Shown: positions 24,326-33,249, counted from the first letter of the stretch. The stretch is 64,000 nucleotides of DNA from Blautia_A aquisgranensis (GCF_040096615.1 NZ_JBBMEJ010000010.1:62001-126000), one strand, 5' to 3'. Program-made: numbers and translations. Notes: generated from the letters alone by a model not told the origin.

Positions 24326-24380
24326 AAAAGCCCGATACAGATGTCCTTGACTGCGATCTGTATCGGGCTTTTGGTGTTTG
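24326..24380. terminator. Bidirectional terminator between folBK and putP
   Basis: AAAAGCCCGATACAGAT (24326-24342) and ATCTGTATCGGGCTTTT (24356-24372) form a perfect 17-bp stem with a 13-base loop. It separates the convergent genes folBK and putP. Confidence 0.9.
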
Positions 24381-24438
24381 ACGGTAGATGTTGATAACGT
24401 CAGATAATCAATCTTTCTAGTAAATAAAATTTCTAATT

Positions 24439-25971
24439 TTATTTACTATTTACTAAATCGAATTCGTCGGTGATTTCTTTTGAGGGGGCCTTGGTTAAAA
24501 GGCTTACTATGATGTTTGCAGCGATGGCGATCAGGAAGGCTGGGAGGAGTTCGTAGATTCCCCAAGCTCCGCCTAGTTTGCTGATTCCGTATTTCCAGAT
24601 GAATACCATGGAACCGCCGCAGATCATTCCTGCCAGTGCGCCCTGCCAGTTGGACCGTCTCCAGAACAATGCCAGGAGTACTACGGGACCGAATACGGCG
24701 CCGAAGCCGGCCCAGGCGAAGGATACGATCGTGAAGACGGAGCTGTTCGGGTCACGGGCGATGAACATGGCTACTACTGCGATCAGAAGCAGGGTGATCT
24801 TGTCTGCCATCATGCTTTCTTTCTTTGTTTCCTTGTCTTTCAGGATGCTTCCGAGAAGATCGGAGGAAACGGCACTGGAAGCTGCAAGGAGCTGTGAATC
24901 TGCTGTTGACATGGTTGAAGCCAGGATTCCCGCAAGAATAAGACCTGCAAGGATTGCAGCAAGTACACCATGCTGACTTAAAAGATTTGCGATCTGTACG
25001 ATGATCGTTTCTGATGCAGAGCCTTCCAGAAGAGTAAACTCTCCGGCTGCTGTCATTCCGAGACCTACCACACCGATCAGTACTGCTACTGCCAGAGAGA
25101 TCACAACCCATGTAGTTGCTACTCTTCTGGAAAGTGTAAGCTTCTCCTCATTCTCGATTGCCATAAAGCGAAGCAGGATATGTGGCATACCGAAGTATCC
25201 AAGTCCCCAGGCAAGCATGGAAATGATGTTCAGAAGCGGATAAGCCTGTTCGGTTCCTGTTGTGGGATCATATGTAGTAAACATAGTCAGATAGCCAGGC
25301 AGGGATCTTGCATGGTCTGCAACTGTCTCAATACCACCTGCTGTGCTGATTCCAAATACAAACACGATCACAAGCGCGATAGACATAATAATACTCTGGA
25401 TAAAGTCTGTGGTAGAAGCCGCAAGGAAACCGCCTAACGTAGTATATCCAACGATAACCAGTGCACTGATGATCATGGCCGGCAGATATTTTACTCCGAA
25501 AAGGCTGGAGAACAACTTACCACATGCTGCAAAGCCCGATGCTGTATATGGAATAAAAAAGATCACAATGAAAATAGCTCCGATGGATTGCAGAATCTTC
25601 TTCTCATCACGATAACGGTTGCTGAAGAAAGATGGCAATGTAATGGAGTTGCCTGCTACATGTGTGTAACGACGGATTCTCTTTGCCACGATTCTCCAGT
25701 TTACATAGGTTCCAATTGCAAGGCCGATTGCTGTCCAGCCGGCATCTGCGATACCGGTAAGATATGCAAGTCCCGGCAATCCCATCAGAAGCCAGCTGCT
25801 CATATCAGAGGCCTCTGCACTCATAGCCGTTACCAGCGGTCCAAGCTTTCTTCCTCCAAGATAAAAATCAGAGCTGTCATTATTGTTCTTGGAACACAGA
25901 TAACCCACAAAGATCATTGCGCCCAGGTAAACGATGATAGCTGCCATTATACAAATATGTGCTGTTGTCAT
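24439..25971 (-). CDS. putP: Sodium/proline symporter
   Basis: The 510-residue integral membrane protein of the SSS family has about 13 hydrophobic segments. Family marks include SDFYLGGRKLGP, the SAEASDMSSWLLMGLPG region that carries Na+ and proline ligands in PutP, and ILASTMSTADSQLLAASSAV. It imports proline with sodium. The start at 25971 (MTTAHIC) has AAGGGAGAG upstream. It is monocistronic, between a terminator at each end. Confidence 0.92.
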   Translation of the reverse strand: MTTAHICIMAAIIVYLGAMIFVGYLCSKNNNDSSDFYLGGRKLGPLVTAMSAEASDMSSWLLMGLPGLAYLTGIADAGWTAIGLAIGTYVNWRIVAKRIRRYTHVAGNSITLPSFFSNRYRDEKKILQSIGAIFIVIFFIPYTASGFAACGKLFSSLFGVKYLPAMIISALVIVGYTTLGGFLAASTTDFIQSIIMSIALVIVFVFGISTAGGIETVADHARSLPGYLTMFTTYDPTTGTEQAYPLLNIISMLAWGLGYFGMPHILLRFMAIENEEKLTLSRRVATTWVVISLAVAVLIGVVGLGMTAAGEFTLLEGSASETIIVQIANLLSQHGVLAAILAGLILAGILASTMSTADSQLLAASSAVSSDLLGSILKDKETKKESMMADKITLLLIAVVAMFIARDPNSSVFTIVSFAWAGFGAVFGPVVLLALFWRRSNWQGALAGMICGGSMVFIWKYGISKLGGAWGIYELLPAFLIAIAANIIVSLLTKAPSKEITDEFDLVNSK

Positions 25972-26127
25972 AATTCTCTCCCTTCCATGTTCCCGCTGGA
26001 AACAGAGAAACAATAAAATTCTCTATCTCACCACAGGTATACACATATTTATAAATTTTATTATATTAACTTTAGAAAGTAAAGAGGATTTTGCATTTTT
26101 TTGTATAAAAATACGTTATAAGTCAAG

Positions 26128-26163
26128 AAAAGAGCCGGATTTCTTAAGAATTCCAGCTCTTTT
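26128..26163 (-). terminator. Terminator of the cobalamin-riboswitch transporter operon
   Basis: AAAAGAGCCGGA and TCCAGCTCTTTT pair with one mismatch immediately after the last gene. On the minus strand it ends GGCTCTTTTCTT. Confidence 0.85.
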
Positions 26164-26176
26164 ACTATCTTAATCT

Positions 26177-27424
26177 TTAATTTTCAGTGATTCGCTTTTC
26201 TACATCCTCTACTTTATAAGCCTCTGTCAGTACTTTCAGCTTATCCGGTGTAGTATCTGTCGTATAAGCCTTGATCACTTCCATAAGATCTGCACAGCTG
26301 TATGCGTTCTCATAGATATCCTGTGTGTAACCGTAAAGCTCATTGAACGTATCCTTGTCGGATGCACTCCAGAAGCCCTGGTACAGACGAACCGTATTGG
26401 AATCTGCATCATCTGTATTCGCCTCAGGATATCCGCTCATGGCATTATACAGGATCGCAAATGCAGGGCCGCCCATGGATGCATATTTTCCTGCGACATA
26501 ATCGATCTTTGGATTTTCAAAAGAATCTTCGGAATTTACAGCATCATGATTTTCCTGAGAAAAACAGTCAACAGTTCCAACCTTGATATTGGAGTTCTGT
26601 TCCTCTTCTTTTGAGGTGATCGTTTTCATGATCTCATCAACATTGAAGGTGCAGAGAACTGCATCATAATTACCGTCCACAAAAGCATGCTTCAGATTGT
26701 TGATTCCCTTAGGAGTTGTCATATAACCCGGGCAGATGGTAATACTGATATCATCTTTTCCGCTATCTACAACCGTTGTCTCTTCAGATGCTGCAAGCTT
26801 TTCTACATCTTCGGAATAACTTAATCCTTCTTTTTCTGCAAGTCCTTCCAGAACACCGATGCTTCTCTGAAGGTGCATGTAGTTTCCCACAGAAGCTCCG
26901 CCTGTAAGAACAATGTAGGAGCTGGTATCTGCATCTGCAAAATAATCTGCCATATTATATCCAGCTTCATAATCTGCCTTTGCATCCGGGCCTACACTGC
27001 CAAGAAAATAAAAGCTGTTTTTTACCTTCTCATAATCTTCATCGCTGATACTACCGGAACCCAGCACGTAATACATTTCTTCTTCATCACATGCTTCAAC
27101 GATCTTCTGGATATCCTGTCCGTAAAAAGAAATGATTCCCTTTACTCCCTGCAGCTTCATCGCACGGATAAAAGCGATCTCGTCATCCGCAGAACTGATG
27201 CTGCCTGAAAAATAGAACTTTACCGGAAATCCCTGCTGGATATAATCCCTGTAATAGTTCATAAACATATTCATTTCCGGGCTGTCCTGGTTATATACCA
27301 CAACTCCTATTGTATACTGGATATCCCCATCTTCTGCCCCGGCGGAAACTTTTTTTCCGCCCACAGCAAAAACAGCAAGCACTAAAAGCAAAAAGCCCAG
27401 AACTTTAAAAGTTTTCAATTTCAT
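26177..27424 (-). CDS. Type I periplasmic-binding-fold lipoprotein-like protein, last gene of the B12-riboswitch operon
   Basis: The 415-residue product has an N-terminal hydrophobic signal segment (residues 5-22, then AVGGKKVSAGA) with no lipobox cysteine that I can see. The mature part resembles type I solute-binding proteins (IGVVVYNQDSPEMNMFMNYY, GVKGIISFYG, NYDAVLCTFNVDEIM). That fold differs from the Opp-type binding protein encoded earlier in the operon. The gene follows the second ATPase by 16 bases and is the last before the terminator. It may deliver a second ligand to the same permease or act as a sensor or scavenger. I cannot name the ligand. Confidence 0.8.
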   Translation of the reverse strand: MKLKTFKVLGFLLLVLAVFAVGGKKVSAGAEDGDIQYTIGVVVYNQDSPEMNMFMNYYRDYIQQGFPVKFYFSGSISSADDEIAFIRAMKLQGVKGIISFYGQDIQKIVEACDEEEMYYVLGSGSISDEDYEKVKNSFYFLGSVGPDAKADYEAGYNMADYFADADTSSYIVLTGGASVGNYMHLQRSIGVLEGLAEKEGLSYSEDVEKLAASEETTVVDSGKDDISITICPGYMTTPKGINNLKHAFVDGNYDAVLCTFNVDEIMKTITSKEEEQNSNIKVGTVDCFSQENHDAVNSEDSFENPKIDYVAGKYASMGGPAFAILYNAMSGYPEANTDDADSNTVRLYQGFWSASDKDTFNELYGYTQDIYENAYSCADLMEVIKAYTTDTTPDKLKVLTEAYKVEDVEKRITEN

Positions 27425-27440
27425 ACTGTATTGCCTTTCT

Positions 27441-28406
27441 TTATTTCTCTGTTACATAATGGCAGGCCACTTCATGTCCCAGCTCCACTTCTTTGAGTAC
27501 AGGACGTGTGGTTTTACATTTCTCCATACAATGCTCACAGCGGTTCTGGAACGGACATCCGTGCGGAACATCCAGAGGACTTGGTGCCTCACTTTCGATG
27601 CTCTCGATCTTTTTGTGCTGATCCATATGAATGGAAAACTGTGCACCGAGAAGTGCCTGTGTATAAGGATGCAGGGAATGCTCCGCAACATCCTCTCCCG
27701 GAATTACCTCTACGATATTTCCAAGATACATAACTGCGATCTGATGGGCAAAAGAACGGATCAATGCCAGGTCATGGCAGATAAACAGCATGCTGATATT
27801 TTTTTCCTTCTGGAGACGTACAAGAAGACGGATAACGGATTCCTGCACGGAAACATCAAGTGCGGATGTCGCCTCATCGCAGACCAGAATCTCCGGCTTC
27901 AGAGAAAGTGCTCTGGCGATGCTGATACGCTGTCTCTGTCCACCACTCATGTTATGCGGAAAACGATCTACAAAATCGCCCGGAAGCTCAACCATCTCAA
28001 GAAGCTCTCTGGCTTTCACCTCTTTCTCACTTCTTTTCAGTTTACCATAGTTGATAAGCGGCTCTGTGAGGATATCCACGATCTTCTTTTTCGGGTCAAA
28101 GGATGCCTGCGGATCCTGGAATACCATCTGCATGTTCTGGCGGTTCAGCCAGGTTTCTTTTTTGGAAAGATCTGCAAGATTTTTTCCATGGTAAAGGATC
28201 TCACCGCTGGTTGGCTTGTCCAGGGAAATGACCATGCGGACAAATGTTGATTTTCCACATCCACTTTCTCCTACGATTCCGAGGGTCTTTCCTTTATAAA
28301 CATTTAAGTTTACATCATTGCAGGCTGTTAAGGTTCTTCCGCCGGATGCAGGGAACTGCTTAACGATATGTTTCGCACTGAGTACGATATCGGATTCTTT
28401 AAACAT
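27441..28406 (-). CDS. ABC transporter ATPase, OppF/NikE type
   Basis: The 321-residue ATPase has Walker A GESGCGKST, the signature MSGGQRQR, Walker B EILVCDEATSALD, and the C-terminal oligopeptide/dipeptide extension with a Cys-rich GCPFQNRCEHCMEKC motif that may hold an Fe-S cluster or zinc. The start at 28406 has GGGAGG upstream and overlaps the end of the other ATPase by 8 bases. It partners that protein to power the permease. Confidence 0.93.
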   Translation of the reverse strand: MFKESDIVLSAKHIVKQFPASGGRTLTACNDVNLNVYKGKTLGIVGESGCGKSTFVRMVISLDKPTSGEILYHGKNLADLSKKETWLNRQNMQMVFQDPQASFDPKKKIVDILTEPLINYGKLKRSEKEVKARELLEMVELPGDFVDRFPHNMSGGQRQRISIARALSLKPEILVCDEATSALDVSVQESVIRLLVRLQKEKNISMLFICHDLALIRSFAHQIAVMYLGNIVEVIPGEDVAEHSLHPYTQALLGAQFSIHMDQHKKIESIESEAPSPLDVPHGCPFQNRCEHCMEKCKTTRPVLKEVELGHEVACHYVTEK

Positions 28407-29184
28407 AGCGCTGTCCTCCCATCTCCGGAACTGCAGCCAGCAGTTTCTTGGTGTAATCACTTGTCGGATGATTCATGACCTCATCCCTTGTTCCCTGGTC
28501 TACAACCTTACCATGCTGCATAACCACCAGCTGATCTGCCATGTATGCAGCCACACCGATATTATGAGTAACAATGATGATACCGGTTCCGAAATCATCG
28601 CGAAGCTCCATCATCTGACGGACGATCTGTGCCTGTGTGGTAACATCCAGAGCACTGGTCGGCTCATCAGCCAGAAGAAGTTCCGGATTAAAGGTCATAG
28701 CCATCGCAATACCAACTCGCTGGCGCATACCACCGGAAAGCTGGTGCGGATAACTTTTCATGATATTTTCTGCGTCAGGAAGACGCATTTTCTGAAGCAT
28801 GGTACATCCTTTTTTCCATGCCTCTGCTTTGGATACATCAGTATGTGTACAGATATACTCCACATACTGACTTCCGATTTTACGGATCGGATTCAGGGTT
28901 CCACCGCAGTCCTGGAAAATCATGGAAATGCGGGTACCTCTTAAATTTCTCCATTCATCCTTTGTATTGGAAAGCAGGGAATGTCCGTTAAACTGAATAT
29001 CTCCGGCACTTACCCGGCCGCCCCCGGCAAGTGCGCCGAGAACAGCACGGATAACGGTTGTTTTTCCACTTCCACTCTCTCCTACCACACTAATGATCTC
29101 ACCTTTTTTCATAGAAAGGTTGAAATGCTCAACAGTAGGTGTCTGCTTTCCATACCGGATTGAAAGATCCTTGATTTCAAGCAT
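28399..29184 (-). CDS. ABC transporter ATPase, OppD/NikD type
   Basis: The 261-residue ATPase has Walker A GESGSGKTT, signature LSGGMRQR and Walker B LLLADEPTSALD. It is shorter than peptide OppD (about 330) and lacks the long C-terminal extension, closer in length to NikD-like ATPases. It has AAAGGAG upstream, lies 14 bases after the binding-protein gene and overlaps the next ATPase, indicating tight co-translation. Confidence 0.93.
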   Translation of the reverse strand: MLEIKDLSIRYGKQTPTVEHFNLSMKKGEIISVVGESGSGKTTVIRAVLGALAGGGRVSAGDIQFNGHSLLSNTKDEWRNLRGTRISMIFQDCGGTLNPIRKIGSQYVEYICTHTDVSKAEAWKKGCTMLQKMRLPDAENIMKSYPHQLSGGMRQRVGIAMAMTFNPELLLADEPTSALDVTTQAQIVRQMMELRDDFGTGIIIVTHNIGVAAYMADQLVVMQHGKVVDQGTRDEVMNHPTSDYTKKLLAAVPEMGGQRYV

Positions 29185-29198
29185 AAATAAGCGCTCCT

Positions 29199-30767
29199 TT
29201 ACTCAGCAAGAGTGATATCCTTTGTCAGCCAGTAGTAATCCATCGGATACATCTTGACACCGGTTACCTTCTTGTTGGAGAAGAGGTAAGTTGTCTCATA
29301 ACCAAAGAATACAGTTGCTGCATCGTCCATGATATCCTGCTGGATGTCAACGATCAGATCTTTTCTCTTGTCCTCATCGAAAGTCTGTGCAAGCTCATCG
29401 AGAAGCTTGTCTACATCCGGATTGTTGTAGCCGGCTGTGTTGTTTGCAGAAGAGCTGTACCAGTTCTCTCTTAAGTAGTTCTCAGGATCACCTGTATTTG
29501 CAACAAGTACGTTCCAGATAAGAAGGTCATACTGACCGGAATCTCTCATGTCAAGAAGTGTCTCGTAACTTACAGTGTTAAGGTTTACGTTGATACCGAT
29601 CTCTTTCAGGCTGGCCTGTGCTGCCTGTGCATATACACCAAGCTCCGCACGGCTTGTATAAATAACGAAATCAAGAACAAGCGGATCTCCGTCCGGAGTC
29701 TCTACAAATCCGTCACCATCAACATCTTTGTATCCAGCCTCCTCAAGAATCTTCTTAGCGCCATCCGGATCATAAGCATTCTCATCATTCAGCTCATCAA
29801 AACCAAAATCAAGTGTTGGCGGAACCGGAGCTTTACCAGCTGTTGCGCCACCCTCAAGAAGAGTGTTACAGTATGTTTCTTTGTCAAGACCGCGAAGAAG
29901 TGCCTGGCGAAGTGCTTTGTCGCTGAGAGCACGTCCCTCACTCTGGTTCATAAATGCATATGTGGAACGAAGAGACTGAAGCTCCTGGATCTCATAGTTA
30001 TCATTTCCCTCGAACTCTACCAGGTTCTCTGTTTTCAGGTTGTAAGCGATATCGATCTCGCCTGTCTGAAGAGCCATAGAACGTGTTGTCTGGTCATCAA
30101 CACATTTCAGTGTAACTTTGTCAAGTGGGACTTCGCCATCCCAGTAATTCTCATTTTTTACTACAACACAGGAATCTGTCGGGCTGAAAGACTCTACTGC
30201 GTAAGGACCTGTACAGATTGGTCCCTCCATTGCAAATGTGGAGTCATCTACATTTGTATCAACGATCAGGAACAACGGGTCTGCAAGACATCCTGCCATG
30301 TTTGCATTGGCTCTGTTAAGATGGAACACAAGGTTCTGTCCGTCAACTTCGATACTGTCAAGATCAAAGAACTCTGGAACACGATCGCTCTTCTCAGCAG
30401 TACGCTCGATGGAAGCCTTAACCATCTCTGGTGTCATGTCATCTCCATTGGAGAATTTTACACCCTCACGAATCTTAAATGTCCATGTTTTTCCATCGTC
30501 ACTGTTCTCCCACTCTTCTGCAAGACATGGAACGATCTCACCGTTTTCATCGAATTTTGTGAGGCACTCACCGATCGCATAACGGGAAACTACCCAGCTG
30601 AAATACTGCTCTGTCGGCTCCAGTGTATCTGCGAAGCTTGTTACTCCGATAGTGATCTCTTTATCACTGTTTTTGTCACCTTTCGCCTGAGCCATTGTTG
30701 TCATGGAAAAAGTCATCATGCATGCAAGTGTAGCAGCCAGCACTTTTTTTACTACGTTATTTCTCAT
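29199..30767 (-). CDS. ABC transporter substrate-binding protein, Opp/Nik family (SBP_bac_5)
   Basis: The 522-residue precursor begins with a Sec signal peptide (MRNNVVKKVLAATLACMM...AQA) and has no lipobox, unusual for a Gram-positive binding protein. The mature protein shows the SBP_bac_5 pattern: CLTKFDENGEIVPCLAEEW, WTFKIREGVKFSNGD and LRQALLRGLDKETYC. Family members bind peptides, nickel, cobalt or metal-chelator complexes. Placement behind a cobalamin riboswitch favours a metal or corrinoid-related ligand. It is the third gene of the operon; TAGGAGGATGAA precedes the start. Confidence 0.92.
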   Translation of the reverse strand: MRNNVVKKVLAATLACMMTFSMTTMAQAKGDKNSDKEITIGVTSFADTLEPTEQYFSWVVSRYAIGECLTKFDENGEIVPCLAEEWENSDDGKTWTFKIREGVKFSNGDDMTPEMVKASIERTAEKSDRVPEFFDLDSIEVDGQNLVFHLNRANANMAGCLADPLFLIVDTNVDDSTFAMEGPICTGPYAVESFSPTDSCVVVKNENYWDGEVPLDKVTLKCVDDQTTRSMALQTGEIDIAYNLKTENLVEFEGNDNYEIQELQSLRSTYAFMNQSEGRALSDKALRQALLRGLDKETYCNTLLEGGATAGKAPVPPTLDFGFDELNDENAYDPDGAKKILEEAGYKDVDGDGFVETPDGDPLVLDFVIYTSRAELGVYAQAAQASLKEIGINVNLNTVSYETLLDMRDSGQYDLLIWNVLVANTGDPENYLRENWYSSSANNTAGYNNPDVDKLLDELAQTFDEDKRKDLIVDIQQDIMDDAATVFFGYETTYLFSNKKVTGVKMYPMDYYWLTKDITLAE

Positions 30768-30837
30768 TTCATCCTCCTAAAGATAAATACTAACTATTGG
30801 GTGTTGGTTTGTTACATAAAATTACGGTTTGGTTTAT

Positions 30838-31665
30838 TTAATCCTGACGCGGATCCAGTACATCACGGATGCTGTCTCCAAGCATGTTGAAAACAACAAC
30901 ACAGATCACGATTGCGATACCAGGATAGATCATAAGCCATGGCGCTTTTGCCATGTAGGTTCTTCCTTCGTTAAGCATCAGTCCCCACTCCGGTGTCGGT
31001 GCTGTTGCACCAAATCCCAGGAATGAAAGGGAAGCCAGCTCCAGCATCATGGTTCCGATATCTGCTGCCGCAGTTACCACCATCTGTGTAACCATGTTCG
31101 GAAGAACGTGAACAAGAAGAATTTTCCATGTTTTCGTTCCGTTTACAACTGCTGCCTCTATATAAAGACTCTTCTTGACTTTTAAAACCATACTTCTTGC
31201 AAGACGGGCATACTTTGTCCAGCTTACAGCCGCGATGGAGATAACGGCATTCACAAGGTTCGGTCCAAGCATACCGGCAATGGCGATAGCCAGTACAAGA
31301 CCCGGGAAGGAGATCATCATATCTGCGATACGCATGATAACTGCGTCAACAACGCCGCCGAAATATCCGGCGATGACTCCTAAAAATGTACCGATCACAA
31401 AAATCACTGCAACCAGGCATAAGGTCATGATAAGAGAAGTTCTTGTTCCGAAGATAACACGGGACAGAAGATCTCGGCCAAGCTTATCTGTTCCAAAAGG
31501 ATGTGCAGAGCTTGGTTCCTGCAGTGATTCGGTCATAACTGCATCCAGCGGATCATACGGGGCAAGCTGCGGAGCAAAAATCGCAACGCCGATCACCACA
31601 AGACCCAGAATAAAGAAAAGAGTAAACTGCTTATTTTCTTTAAATACTTGTAATACCTTTTTCAA
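30838..31665 (-). CDS. ABC transporter permease, OppC/NikC type
   Basis: The 275-residue membrane protein has about six helices and the permease EAA-type loop (EAAVVNGTKTWKILLVHVLPNM). The N terminus PYDPLDAVMTESLQEPSSAHPFGTDKLGRD is typical of DppC/NikC. The start is a TTG at 31665, immediately after the OppB stop codon, with AAGGAGG in the overlap. Confidence 0.92.
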   Translation of the reverse strand: MKKVLQVFKENKQFTLFFILGLVVIGVAIFAPQLAPYDPLDAVMTESLQEPSSAHPFGTDKLGRDLLSRVIFGTRTSLIMTLCLVAVIFVIGTFLGVIAGYFGGVVDAVIMRIADMMISFPGLVLAIAIAGMLGPNLVNAVISIAAVSWTKYARLARSMVLKVKKSLYIEAAVVNGTKTWKILLVHVLPNMVTQMVVTAAADIGTMMLELASLSFLGFGATAPTPEWGLMLNEGRTYMAKAPWLMIYPGIAIVICVVVFNMLGDSIRDVLDPRQD

Positions 31666-32604
31666 TTATCTATCCTCCTTAAGTCTTGGATCGAGATAAG
31701 TATAGGACAGATCCACAAGCAGGTTAATGCACATGTAGAGAATTGCGATCCACAGTACATAGCCCTGTACAAGAGGATAGTCTCTGCAGGAAATAGCTTT
31801 TACAGCCATATTTCCCATTCCAGGCCAGTTGTAAATGATCTCTACAACTGCAGTACCTCCAAGAAGACTTCCAAGGGAAAGTCCCAGAAGCGTTACCAGC
31901 GGAAGCATTACATTCGGAAGAACATGCTTCCAGAGAATCACACTTTCTTTGATTCCACGCATTCTGGCACCAGTTACATAATCCTGATGAAGTTCCTCAA
32001 GCACAGCACTTCTTACCTGACGGGTATATTTCGCAGACATGGCAAGTGCAAGAGTCAGCGCCGGAAGGATCATGGATTTAAAATCGGTACTTCCTCCTGC
32101 TACATTGATCCATCGAAGCTGCACACCAAAAATACTGAGAAGAATAAGTCCCAGCCAGAAGCTTGGTACGGATACTCCGACGAAAGTGATACCTCTTACA
32201 AAATAGTCCGGGAATTTATTCTGATATACAGCTGCCAGAATTCCCAGTGGTATGGAAATGATGACCATCATAAGAAGTGCCAGAAGCGACATCTTAAGTG
32301 TTGGCCAGAAACAGGATACCAGCTTATCTGTTACCGGCATTTTGAAAGAATAGGACTGTCCCATATCTCCTGTAACAACACCTTTCAGCCAGGAACCATA
32401 CTGTACAAGAAACGGCTGGTCAAGACCAAGCTCATGTCTCGTTTGCTCCAGAAGCTCCGGTGTCGGAAGATTACCACACTCTGTCAGCATGATCTCCGCA
32501 GGATCACCAGGTGACAGGTAGGTCAGTCCAAATGTGAAAAAGCTGATTCCAAATAATACGATGATGATCTGGAGAAATCTTTTTCCTACTTGTTTCTTTG
32601 TCAC
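31666..32604 (-). CDS. ABC transporter permease, OppB/NikB type
   Basis: The 312-residue permease starts MTKKQVGKRFLQIIIVLFGI and has the usual SPGDPAEIML and LGLDQPFLVQYGSWL segments and the EAA-type loop (GARMRGIKESVILWKHVLPN). The start is a GTG at 32604 with AAAGGAG upstream. It is the first gene of the operon, about 130 bases after the riboswitch terminator. Confidence 0.92.
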   Translation of the reverse strand: MTKKQVGKRFLQIIIVLFGISFFTFGLTYLSPGDPAEIMLTECGNLPTPELLEQTRHELGLDQPFLVQYGSWLKGVVTGDMGQSYSFKMPVTDKLVSCFWPTLKMSLLALLMMVIISIPLGILAAVYQNKFPDYFVRGITFVGVSVPSFWLGLILLSIFGVQLRWINVAGGSTDFKSMILPALTLALAMSAKYTRQVRSAVLEELHQDYVTGARMRGIKESVILWKHVLPNVMLPLVTLLGLSLGSLLGGTAVVEIIYNWPGMGNMAVKAISCRDYPLVQGYVLWIAILYMCINLLVDLSYTYLDPRLKEDR

Positions 32605-32731
32605 GTTTTACTCCTTTCCTCATTTGTTGCGATTTTTAACACAGCCGTTCTGTCGAAAAGTAAGTATCAGATCAGTAAATATAGGGGACTCTAATATGCA
32701 GAATTTGCATGAAAAATTAAGAAATACGCAC

Positions 32732-32759
32732 AAAAAAAGCCCGTGACGAAATAACGGGC
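32732..32759 (-). terminator. Riboswitch-controlled terminator before the ABC operon
   Basis: GCCCGTTAT and the matching ACGGGC arm (32739-32759) form a hairpin followed on the minus strand by seven T residues. It lies just after the cobalamin riboswitch and is the likely expression platform: B12 binding would favour termination. Confidence 0.85.
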
Positions 32760-32802
32760 ACAAAAAGCATGCTTCCTATCTTCCGTAAGAATCATTCCTG
32801 GA

Positions 32803-32968
32803 CAATTGCAAGCAGGTCTCCTGACTAAGGCTCCTTACCCTCAGACACCTTCCCGGCTCTATTACGCGCACCAGGCCAGTGGCATTCATCTGAGGATTCC
32901 CCATTACAGTGACGGGATCGTACCGGATTTACACCGGTTTCCCTATTAATCCTTGCGGAACTTGCAAC
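32803..32968 (-). promoter_or_regulatory. Cobalamin (adenosylcobalamin-type) riboswitch
   Basis: On the minus strand the order is GGGAAACCGGTGTAAATCCG, TACGATCCCGTCACTGTAAT, GGGG, ATGCCACTGG, GGGAAGGT and finally the B12 box AGTCAGGAGACCTGC. The ends close with TTGCAAG/CTTGCAA. This is the full class I consensus. It precedes an Opp/Nik-type ABC operon and a terminator, so high cobalamin should shut the transporter off. Confidence 0.96.
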
Positions 32969-33011
32969 GACTGATATGAAAAATCAGCAAATGCTATTAA
33001 ATTACGGATTT

Positions 33012-33040
33012 ATTATATTATAGAGAATGTTTCCTGTCTA
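33012..33040 (-). promoter_or_regulatory. Promoter of the cobalamin-riboswitch operon
   Basis: TAGACA (33035-33040) and TATAAT (33012-33017) on the minus strand are separated by 17 bases, about 45 bases before the riboswitch begins. Confidence 0.75.
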
Positions 33041-33103
33041 TAGAAAAATGTTAATTTTTTTTAAATCTTTTAACTTTTTCGTTGAATTTTCGGAAATATA
33101 CCT

Positions 33104-33119
33104 ATACCCTGTTGGGTAT
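33104..33119. promoter_or_regulatory. CsoR-like palindrome upstream of the riboswitch operon
   Basis: ATACCCTGTTGGGTAT is a near-perfect palindrome sharing ATACCC...GGGTAT half-sites with the copper operator ATACCCTCATGGGGTAT at csoR. It is centred about 75 bp upstream of the -35 box. Binding by a CsoR/RcnR-type sensor is inferred. Confidence 0.45.
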
Positions 33120-33135
33120 TTTACATAAAATACAG

Positions 33136-33151
33136 ATACCCCATTATGTAT
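33136..33151. promoter_or_regulatory. Second, imperfect CsoR-like half-palindrome
   Basis: ATACCCCATTATGTAT keeps one strong half-site (ATACCCC) and has a degenerate second half. It lies 32 bp from the first palindrome, similar to the 38-bp spacing of the two csoR operators. Confidence 0.3.
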
Positions 33152-33176
33152 ATTGCACAAAATATCCTGTCTGAGC

Positions 33177-33235
33177 AAAAAAGCCTATGTTTAACTGCGT
33201 TCAATTCTCAACAGAATTTCAAAGTTAAACATAGG
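33177..33235 (-). terminator. Terminator of the deacylase gene
   Basis: CCTATGTTTAACT and AGTTAAACATAGG form a perfect 13-bp stem. On the minus strand it is followed by CTTTTTTG. A secondary pairing inside the loop (AATTCTC/GAGAATT-like) extends it. Confidence 0.88.
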
Positions 33236-33249
33236 TTTTTGGGTTAAGA

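Noticed and set aside
33183..33235. Long inverted repeat as a possible mobile-element end
   Set aside because: It sits directly after a stop codon with a U-tract, as a terminator; no transposase or target duplication is present.
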